Shown here: positions 58,622-64,000 of the stretch, in pieces
How the letters are laid out: every line of letters begins with the position of its first letter
Numbering within the stretch: the first letter of the stretch is position 1
NCBI GenBank assembly: GCA_022822855.1
Contig: JAJDYG010000040.1
Coordinates: forward strand, 1 to 64,000
Length of the DNA stretch: 64,000 bases
Source: Dehalococcoidia bacterium
GTDB lineage: Bacteria; Chloroflexota; Dehalococcoidia; Bin125
Direction: 5' to 3'
Made by a program: the position numbers and the translations under genes
The notes under the pieces: generated by a model
The model's input: only the letters and a program-made list of their open reading frames with translations
Database searches by the model: none
Told to the model about the DNA's origin: nothing

Positions 58622-58829
58622 GTTGCCCTTGCGGGGTTGGGTGGTCTGGGCCCCGTGTCAAGCACGGGGCATCGGAAGGGGGAGGGGAAATGGGTGTGGC
58701 GCAGACGTGACGGGGAGGGAGCGGGTCCCCGCATGAAGCGGGGACTGGGATCGGTGGGTCGTGTCGTCTGCGGTGTTGCCCTGGCGGGGTTGGGTGGTCT
58801 GGGCCCCGCGTCGGAGCGCGGGGCATCGG
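58622..58829. repeat. Tandem 150-base duplication carrying two class B palindromes
   Basis: GTTGCCCT-GCGGGGTTGGGTGGTCTGGGCCCC occurs at 58623 and again at 58774, each followed by a class B hairpin (CCCCGTG/CACGGGG; CCCCGCG/CGCGGGG) and GCATCGG. A class C palindrome (58716-58750) lies between them. These fill the 413-base gap before the YchF-like gene. No gene is seen. Confidence 0.75.
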
Positions 58830-58902
58830 AGGGGACTGGGCGTTGGGGGCGAATGGGCATCACGGAACTGACCGTGGGGGCTGGGCGTGCGACGATGGGG
58901 TT

Positions 58903-59988
58903 ATGACCTCGATTGGACTGATTGGCTTTGAACGGTCGGGGAAGACGACCCTGTTCAATGCGCTGACCGGCGCGGGGCGGGCGACCGGTTTTACGGCTCA
59001 CATGGAGCCTCACGAGGGGGTGGTGCCCGCCGCTGAGGCTCGGCTGACGAAACTCTCGGAGCTGTATCGGCCGAAGAAGACGACGCCGGCCGTGCTTGAT
59101 GTGGTCGATTTTCCCGGGGCCGGATTCGCCGGGGCGCTGGGCGGCGGGAATGAGCCTCCGTCTTCGAAGTTGCTCGACCAGCTCTCGCAGCTTGATGCGC
59201 TGGTTCACGTGGTGCGGGCGTTCGAGAACGACGCGGTGCCGCATCCGGCGGAGCGGATCGATCCCGAGGGCGACATTGAGGCGATGCAGCTTGAGCTTAC
59301 GTTCGCCGACCTGGCGCTGATCGAGAAGCGGCTGCAGCGAATTGCCGATGAGACGAAGTCGATGAAGGCGGCGGACCGGGTCGCCGTCGACCGCGAGACC
59401 GATCTGCTGCGCCGGTTGCAGGCGCATCTCGGCGACGGGGGCACGCTGCTCGATGCGCCGCTCTCGGAGCTGGAGCGGGCCGACATCCGCCATTACCGAT
59501 TCCTGACCGAGCGTCCGATGCTGACGATCTTCAATGTCGACGAAGAGGCGGCTGCCGCAGGGGCGATCGAAGGGATCGCGCTGTCGGCGCGGCTGGAGGA
59601 GGAGCTGCGGGATTTCGAGGAGGAGGAGGCTGCCGCTTACCGCGAAGAACTGGGCGTCGGCGCCGGCGCGGTGGAGACGGCGCTGCAAGAGACGTTCAGG
59701 CTGCTGGGTCTGCGCACGTTCTTCACCGTCGGTCCGGACGAGTGCCGCGCCTGGACGGTTCGGGCGGGAGATACGGCGCCTGAGGCCGCGGGCAAGATTC
59801 ACACCGACCTCGAGCGCGGATTCATCCGGGCAGAGGTCGTGCGCTGGGATGATCTCTTGGAGTGCGGCGCGGCCGTGGGCGCGTCGGGGGCTGAGGCGGA
59901 GGCGAAGAAGCGGGCGCTGTCGCGCACCGAGGGCAAGGACTACGAGGTCCAGGACGGCGACGTGCTGCACATCCTGTTCAATGTCTGA
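58903..59988 (+). CDS. YchF-family ATPase/GTPase (Obg-like)
   Basis: A 361-residue P-loop protein of the YchF/OLA1 branch. Motifs: IGLIGFERSGKTTLFNAL (P-loop; YchF usually GLPNVGKST), DVVDFPGAGF (G3), and LTIFNVDEE, the NxxE form that makes this branch prefer ATP. The C-terminal TGS-like (DUF933) domain is present with LRTFFTVGPDECRAWTVRAGDTAPEAAGKIHTDLERGFIRAEV and GKDYEVQDGDVLHILFNV. The start ATG at 58903 fits the family. Role: ribosome- or stress-linked, not well defined. Confidence 0.9.
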   Translation: MTSIGLIGFERSGKTTLFNALTGAGRATGFTAHMEPHEGVVPAAEARLTKLSELYRPKKTTPAVLDVVDFPGAGFAGALGGGNEPPSSKLLDQLSQLDALVHVVRAFENDAVPHPAERIDPEGDIEAMQLELTFADLALIEKRLQRIADETKSMKAADRVAVDRETDLLRRLQAHLGDGGTLLDAPLSELERADIRHYRFLTERPMLTIFNVDEEAAAAGAIEGIALSARLEEELRDFEEEEAAAYREELGVGAGAVETALQETFRLLGLRTFFTVGPDECRAWTVRAGDTAPEAAGKIHTDLERGFIRAEVVRWDDLLECGAAVGASGAEAEAKKRALSRTEGKDYEVQDGDVLHILFNV

Positions 59989-60023
59989 GCGCCTCTTATC
60001 CTGCTCACTCCTATTCTGTCGAC

Positions 60024-60860
60024 ATGGCAAAATCCGCTGAGATCGCCCGCGCTTTGCTGACCGCGGCCCGCGAGGGTCCGGCGGTGGCCTCCTGCACGGT
60101 GATGGGCGCGACGGCGGGTGTCGAGGTGTCGCTGGGCGCGAAGATGCTGGTCTACGCGGAGCGGGAACTGGGCGGGATCGGCGGCGGCGCGCTGGAATCG
60201 GCGGTGGCGGATTTCGCTCGCTCGGCGATTCCGAAGCATCTGGTCCAGACCTGCGCCTTTACTCCTGAGGGTGAGTTCGTCGAGGGTCGGCGAGCGATCG
60301 AGGCGGCCGAGGCGATCGTGGAGGTCCTGGTCGAAGTAGTCGAGCCAGCGGCGACGTTGCTCGTGGTCGGCGGCGGACACGTGGGTCTGGCGGTGGGGCA
60401 GCTTGGGGCGATGCTGGGCATGGAGGTCGCGATCATCGACGACCGCGAGGACTACGCCAATGAGGATCGATTCCCTTACGAGGCCAATGTGATCTGCGGG
60501 GACTTCGGCGAGGAACTGGAGCGCTTCCCGATCACGGCGAACACGTTCATCGTGCTGGTGTCTCGCGGGCATAAGGTGGACGAGCTCGCGCTGCGCTCGG
60601 TCGCCGAGCGCGGGGCGGGGTACGTCGGGATGATCGGATCGAAGCGGCGGACGCGGACGGTGCTTCAGCATCTGGCCGAGGAAGGTCTGGATCGCGAGGC
60701 GTTGGACAGGGTGTTTACGCCGATCGGACTCGATATCGGGGCCGAGACGCCGGAGGAGATTGCGGTGTCGGTGCTTGGCGAGATCATTCTGGTGCGACGT
60801 GGGGGCGGCGCTCAGCCGATGTCGGAGCACGGCCGGCTGCTGGCGTCGGCGCGGCGCTAA
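60024..60860 (+). CDS. XdhC/CoxI-family protein with Rossmann domain
   Basis: A 278-residue protein. Its first half has the XdhC_CoxI pattern in a modified form (GAKMLVYAERELGGIGGGALESAV); its second half is the XdhC C-terminal Rossmann domain (LLVVGGGHVGLAVGQLGAMLGMEVAIIDDR, SRGHKVDE, GYVGMIGSKRRTR, PIGLDIGAETPEEIAVSVLGEI). XdhC-like proteins load sulfurated molybdenum cofactor into xanthine or CO dehydrogenase-type enzymes. No such enzyme is in the window. It is followed 31 bases later by an XdhC N-domain gene. Confidence 0.88.
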   Translation: MAKSAEIARALLTAAREGPAVASCTVMGATAGVEVSLGAKMLVYAERELGGIGGGALESAVADFARSAIPKHLVQTCAFTPEGEFVEGRRAIEAAEAIVEVLVEVVEPAATLLVVGGGHVGLAVGQLGAMLGMEVAIIDDREDYANEDRFPYEANVICGDFGEELERFPITANTFIVLVSRGHKVDELALRSVAERGAGYVGMIGSKRRTRTVLQHLAEEGLDREALDRVFTPIGLDIGAETPEEIAVSVLGEIILVRRGGGAQPMSEHGRLLASARR

Positions 60861-60891
60861 ACTGAACGCGGAGAGCAGCGAAGGAACGAAG

Positions 60892-61209
60892 ATGCCGCAC
60901 GACGAGGTCTATGAAGCGATGTCCAGCTCGTTTGAGGACGGCTCGCCGGTCGCGCTGGCGACGGTCGCGCAGACGCTGGGCTCGACGCCGCGCAAGACCG
61001 GCGCGAAGATGCTGGTTCGCGAGGACGGGACCTTCGTGGGCACGATCGGCGGAGGCTGCGGCGAGGCGGAAGTCTGGCAGGAAGCGATGGACGCGCTTGA
61101 GGATGGCGACGCGCGGATGGTCACGGTCGACCTGACTGAGCCGGTCGACGGTGAGGACAAGATCTGCGGGGGGATTATGCGGATCTTCGTCGAGAAGTTG
61201 GAAGCATAA
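60892..61209 (+). CDS. XdhC N-terminal-domain protein
   Basis: A 105-residue protein starting at ATG 60892 that consists of only the XdhC/CoxI N-terminal domain: ALATVAQTLGSTPRKTGAKMLVREDGTFVGTIGGGCGEAEVWQEAMDAL. The GSTPR and GGGCGE motifs, with a Cys for cofactor sulfur handling, are intact here, whereas the upstream protein has lost the Cys in that box (IGGGALE). The two may work as a split XdhC, or this may be a CoxF/CoxI-like helper. Confidence 0.85.
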   Translation: MPHDEVYEAMSSSFEDGSPVALATVAQTLGSTPRKTGAKMLVREDGTFVGTIGGGCGEAEVWQEAMDALEDGDARMVTVDLTEPVDGEDKICGGIMRIFVEKLEA

Positions 61210-61218
61210 GCGATCCTC

Positions 61219-61345
61219 CGCTCAGCGCTGGCAACACTGGTAAGCTAGGGATCGGCCGCCCGTACCGGGCCTCCGCCGACATTGTCGGGTCGGGGAGGAA
61301 GTCCGAGGCGACATGCCGCACCCAGGGAGCGGCGAGCGCTGAGCG
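61219..61345 (+). ncRNA. Possible structured RNA upstream of tatA
   Basis: CGCTCAGCGCT (61219-61229) pairs perfectly with AGCGCTGAGCG (61335-61345), 11 pairs closing about 105 bases. Inside are GCCCG-TAC-CGGGC (61258-61270), CCTCC...GGAGG around CCGAC-ATT-GTCGG (61270-61298), and GCCGC-9 bases-GCGGC (61315-61333). It lies wholly between the XdhC gene and tatA, ending 24 bases before the tatA start. GGGGAGGAAGTCCGAGGC resembles the RNase P CR-I box, but the rest of that RNA is absent. It may be a leader element or a small RNA. Confidence 0.35.
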
Positions 61346-61369
61346 CCGGCGGCACAGCAGGAGTTCGGT

Positions 61370-61618
61370 ATGGCACTGATCGGGTTTGGTCCTGTCGAAG
61401 CGATTGTCGTCGTGATCGTGGTGCTGGTCGTCTTCGGCGCGGGCCGCTTGGCCGGCGTGGGCAAGGCGCTCGGTACCGGCCTGCGCGAGTTCCGCGAGGA
61501 AGCGCGCACATCGGATTCGGAAGCGGGTGAGTCCGAGGACGATGCCGACGGTGCTTCCGACGAGGCCACCGTTTCATCCTCCTCGGAAGACGAAGACAAG
61601 CGGTCCTCATCGGGCTGA
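61370..61618 (+). CDS. tatA: Sec-independent (Tat) translocase protein TatA/E
   Basis: An 82-residue protein: a short N-terminus, one hydrophobic helix (about 7-24, GPVEAIVVVIVVLVVFGAGRLAGVGKALG with the FG hinge) followed by an amphipathic helix and a long acidic Ser-rich tail (about 45-82). This is the TatA/TatE/TatB layout; the short amphipathic helix points to TatA. CAGGAG precedes the ATG by 8 bases. It would help export folded proteins, such as the twin-arginine binding protein at 28.7-30.5 kb. No tatC is in the window. Confidence 0.9.
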   Translation: MALIGFGPVEAIVVVIVVLVVFGAGRLAGVGKALGTGLREFREEARTSDSEAGESEDDADGASDEATVSSSSEDEDKRSSSG

Positions 61619-61642
61619 CGCCGCGACGCTGATCGATCACCA

Positions 61643-62401
61643 TTGCAGAGGCTGAGAGCGGTTGCCCTCGATTTGTGGGGCACCCTGATCGTTGACGCGC
61701 CCGGCGGCGGCCGGCGTCGCATGCGGCGCCGGGAAGCGCGGCTGACCGAGGCGTATCTGCGAGCCGGAGCGGGACCGGGCGCGGCAGCAGCGGTACCCAA
61801 GGCGATCCGCTACGCCATCGACGAGCTCGTTGTTGCGCACCAGTCCAATATCGACCTCTCGGGCGAGGATCGGGTGAACGCGGTCAGACGGTCGATGCTG
61901 GAGCAGTGCCCCGACACGGTCGAGGACGATGGGCTCGTGGCCGAGTTGATCGGCGCCGTCTGCGAGAGCGCGAGCTGGGAGCCGCCCGAGATCATCGACG
62001 GTGTCGAGGACGAGTTGGACGTCTTGAAGCGCCGGGGCCTCCGTCTGGCCGTGGTCTCCAACACGGGCCTGGCACCGGGTCGGTACGTGGAAGAGGCGCT
62101 GGTCGAACGAGGATTCGACCGCTGGATCGACCACTGGATCTGGTCCGATGACGTACTCAGTTGGAAGCCGGGCGGGGCGATCTTCGAGGCAGCCTTGGGG
62201 TCGCTCGAAACAAGGGCAGAGGAAACGGCATTCGTCGGCGATACGCCGGAGGCGGACATTCTCGGCTCGCGTCACGCCGGATTCGCCGCCTCGATCCTGG
62301 TTGGCGACAAGAGCGAAGCTGCGATTGTGCCCGACATCGAGTTGCCGTCGCTCAAGGGTCTGTCCGATGCCTTGAGGGAGGCTGGCCTGCTCGCGCCTTG
62401 A
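61643..62401 (+). CDS. HAD-superfamily hydrolase
   Basis: A 252-residue HAD-fold protein starting at TTG 61643. Motif I reads ALDLWGTLI: the nucleophile Asp is present but the second Asp is Trp, a change seen in one branch of HAD phosphatases. Motif II is VVSNT, motif III the Lys in SWKPG, and motif IV VGDTPEADILGS. The cap region (about 20-120) is helical. A phosphatase acting on a small molecule is likely; the substrate is unknown. Confidence 0.85.
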   Translation: MQRLRAVALDLWGTLIVDAPGGGRRRMRRREARLTEAYLRAGAGPGAAAAVPKAIRYAIDELVVAHQSNIDLSGEDRVNAVRRSMLEQCPDTVEDDGLVAELIGAVCESASWEPPEIIDGVEDELDVLKRRGLRLAVVSNTGLAPGRYVEEALVERGFDRWIDHWIWSDDVLSWKPGGAIFEAALGSLETRAEETAFVGDTPEADILGSRHAGFAASILVGDKSEAAIVPDIELPSLKGLSDALREAGLLAP

Positions 62402-62489
62402 TTGCCTGGAACCGGCGCTGAAGTTGTTCGGGACGCAGTCGGGAGCGTCGTACGGTTCACGGCCATCCATAGATACATATGCTGGACGT

Positions 62490-63665
62490 ATGAGATTTGG
62501 CATGTTCGGTGGACAGGGCATCAGGGTCGGTCGGATCCTGGGGATTCCGATCCGGCTGGATCTGTCTTTTTTCTTTGTCTTCGCGCTGCTCGTCTTCCTG
62601 ATCGCGACGCAGATTCTGCCGGACGACCTCAACGGGTTGGGCGGAGCCGAGCGTTGGCTGTACGGCGTCGGGGCGGGAATCGTCTACTTCGTGTCCTTGC
62701 TGATTCACGAGCTGGCGCACTCGCTGACGGCCAAGCGCTACGGCATGGAAGTGTCGTCGATCACATTGTTTTTTTTCGGCGGCGTCTCGCTGATCCGCGA
62801 AGACTCGCAACGACCGGGGCAGGAGTTCTGGATCGCCGTCGTTGGACCACTGGCCTCACTTGTGCTGGGCGTGGGCTTCATCCTGCTCGCGCTGTTCGCG
62901 CTGCCTGAGGAAACGACGCTGAACAAAGTGGCATTCGCGCTGGGCGTGCTCAATTGCTTCCTCGCCGCCTTCAACATGCTGCCCGGATTCCCGCTCGATG
63001 GCGGGCGGGTGATGCGATCGCTGATCTGGCGCATGACCGGATCGCGGCATCGGGCGACCAGGGCGTCAGCGCGGATGGGTCAACTGCTTGGCGCGGTGAT
63101 GATCATCTACGGCGTCGGCGGTCTGCTCACGGACGCGGCCGTCTTCGACAGCGGCTTCAACTCGATCTGGGTCGCGCTGATCGGCTTCCTGCTGATCACT
63201 CAGGCCGCGCAGGGCGTTAAGGCGGCCGAGTTGGAGCGCGACCTCGCAGACCTCAGGGTCGGTGAGCTGATGCTGAGGCCGCCCGTCGCCAGAACGGCTG
63301 AGGCAGACCTGCCGATCCGCATTCTGGCACCGTCGCGGGCCCAACTCGACCAACAGGATGTGTTCATCGTGTCCGAGGACGGGACGGCGATCGGGATCGC
63401 CTCGGCAGTGCAGATCCTGCTGCTCGACGAGGAGCGCTATCTCAACGACCGGCTGCGCGACATCATGATCGAAGCGGGCAAGGTCCAGCCGCTGGAGCCG
63501 GGATCGGGCGCCGACGAGGCGCTGCGCCGCCTGCAGAAGGAGCGCACATTCGTCTTGCCCGTGGTCGAGCGCGGGCGTCTGCTGGGCGTCGTCGGTTTGG
63601 AACAGATTCTCAAGGCGCTGGGACAGGGTCCGTCGCCTCGGCTGGACCCATCTTCGGGGGCCTGA
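62490..63665 (+). CDS. Site-2 protease (M50) with C-terminal CBS domain
   Basis: A 391-residue intramembrane zinc protease. About six transmembrane helices; the first zinc motif HELAH is at about 73-77 and the second, LPGFPLDGGR, at about 165-174. After the membrane part comes a cytoplasmic region (about 255-391) with CBS-like repeats (LMLRPPVARTAEAD, DIMIEAGKVQPLEPGSGADEALRRL, LPVVERGRLLGVV). CBS-S2Ps often respond to nucleotide or stress signals and cleave anti-sigma factors; none is seen nearby. ATG 62490 chosen; 62502 is an alternative. Confidence 0.92.
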   Translation: MRFGMFGGQGIRVGRILGIPIRLDLSFFFVFALLVFLIATQILPDDLNGLGGAERWLYGVGAGIVYFVSLLIHELAHSLTAKRYGMEVSSITLFFFGGVSLIREDSQRPGQEFWIAVVGPLASLVLGVGFILLALFALPEETTLNKVAFALGVLNCFLAAFNMLPGFPLDGGRVMRSLIWRMTGSRHRATRASARMGQLLGAVMIIYGVGGLLTDAAVFDSGFNSIWVALIGFLLITQAAQGVKAAELERDLADLRVGELMLRPPVARTAEADLPIRILAPSRAQLDQQDVFIVSEDGTAIGIASAVQILLLDEERYLNDRLRDIMIEAGKVQPLEPGSGADEALRRLQKERTFVLPVVERGRLLGVVGLEQILKALGQGPSPRLDPSSGA

Positions 63666-63722
63666 GGCTCACCGGGCTTGAGCGGTACAGTCGGAGGCGT
63701 GACCACGCACGGCGCAGGCAAC

Positions 63723-64000
63723 ATGCCATCTCCACGTCTCACGGCCGCCGTCCTCGCGGGCAAAGCCACGCGTCTCGGGATGCGGGCGCTTGGGTCGGGG
63801 GGTACCGCTCTACCGGGCCTGGTGGTCGAGCGCGTGCAGCGCGACGCCGTCAGCCAACTGGCCCAGGGTCTGGCTGCAACCGCGCTGATCACGGGGACGA
63901 ACGGCAAGACGACCACGGCGGCGATGCTGGCCCGTATCCTCCGCGCCGACGGCCGCGGCGTCGTCCATAACCGCTCCGGCTCGAACCTGATGCGCGGCGT
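63723..64000 (+). CDS. murT: MurT-like lipid II isoglutaminyl synthase subunit (partial)
   Basis: The 5' part of a Mur-ligase-like gene that runs off the window. The start is ATG 63723 or the in-frame GTG 63699. The visible part has AGKATRLGMRALGSGGTALPGLVVER and the P-loop ITGTNGKTTTAAMLARIL, then NRSGSNLMRG. MurT lacks the usual Mur domain 1 and works with the glutaminase GatD to amidate D-Glu of lipid II; the N-terminal sequence and the short lead to the P-loop favour MurT over MurF or MurE. GatD would be expected just beyond the edge. Confidence 0.85.
   Translation, partial: MPSPRLTAAVLAGKATRLGMRALGSGGTALPGLVVERVQRDAVSQLAQGLAATALITGTNGKTTTAAMLARILRADGRGVVHNRSGSNLMRG

Noticed and set aside
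61219..61345. RNase P RNA
   Set aside because: Only a CR-I-like box and the closing region match; the specificity domain and 3' core are absent and tatA follows directly.

Overview
The window is GC-rich (roughly two thirds G+C by eye), gene-dense bacterial chromosome. The gene set fits a member of the Chloroflexota, possibly the marine SAR202 or Dehalococcoidia side: MurT at the right edge, LppX-like lipoproteins, CitE-type lyases, the gene order rpsO-pnp-dapB-asd-dapA, and a run of four paralogous DszC/HsaA-type flavin monooxygenases. This placement is inference from gene content. I saw no rRNA, tRNA, CRISPR array or intact transposase.

Layout. 0.1-7 kb: a YjbR-type protein, a phosphotriesterase-family hydrolase, Rho, a transaldolase-type aldolase, a membrane protein, then pyrG with a MoaD-like beta-grasp protein. 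7-11 kb: an unknown protein, an M16 peptidase and a tandem pair of CitE-like proteins, the first apparently non-catalytic. 11-18 kb: four flavin monooxygenases in two pairs around a retropepsin-like protease, then an acyl-CoA dehydrogenase and a MaoC-like hydratase; with CitE and the enoyl-CoA hydratase at 23 kb this looks like a catabolic neighbourhood. 18-20 kb: a possible PD-(D/E)XK nuclease facing a Dam-type adenine methylase, a DUF402 protein, purA. 21-33 kb: a CopD-like membrane protein with a cysteine-less TlpA-like partner, a membrane cytochrome c, duplicated NTF2-like proteins, a peptide/nickel-type ABC transporter (two permeases and a binding protein, no ATPase here), a large lipoprotein and an Asp-box propeller protein. 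33-38 kb: a second LppX-like lipoprotein, an acyl-CoA carboxylase subunit, a hicB gene with a broken hicA, and small unknown genes. 37.9-44 kb: dapA, asd, dapB, pnp, rpsO.

44.5-57 kb holds an FTR-like reductase with altered cysteine spacing, pepA, coaBC, coaX, dnaA, obgE, nadD and gyrB. coaX and dnaA diverge, and a perfect DnaA box lies between dnaA and obgE, so oriC is probably close. 57-64 kb: a Nudix hydrolase, an HTH protein with a repeat-derived linker, a YchF-like ATPase, two XdhC/CoxI-family genes, a possible structured RNA before tatA, a HAD hydrolase, a site-2 protease and the start of murT.

Three families of short palindromic repeats are scattered between genes, and some run into coding sequence (the pyrG 3' end, the HTH protein linker). 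A fourth dispersed element looks like decayed 3' parts of that HTH gene family at about 4.3, 22.9 and 24.1 kb.
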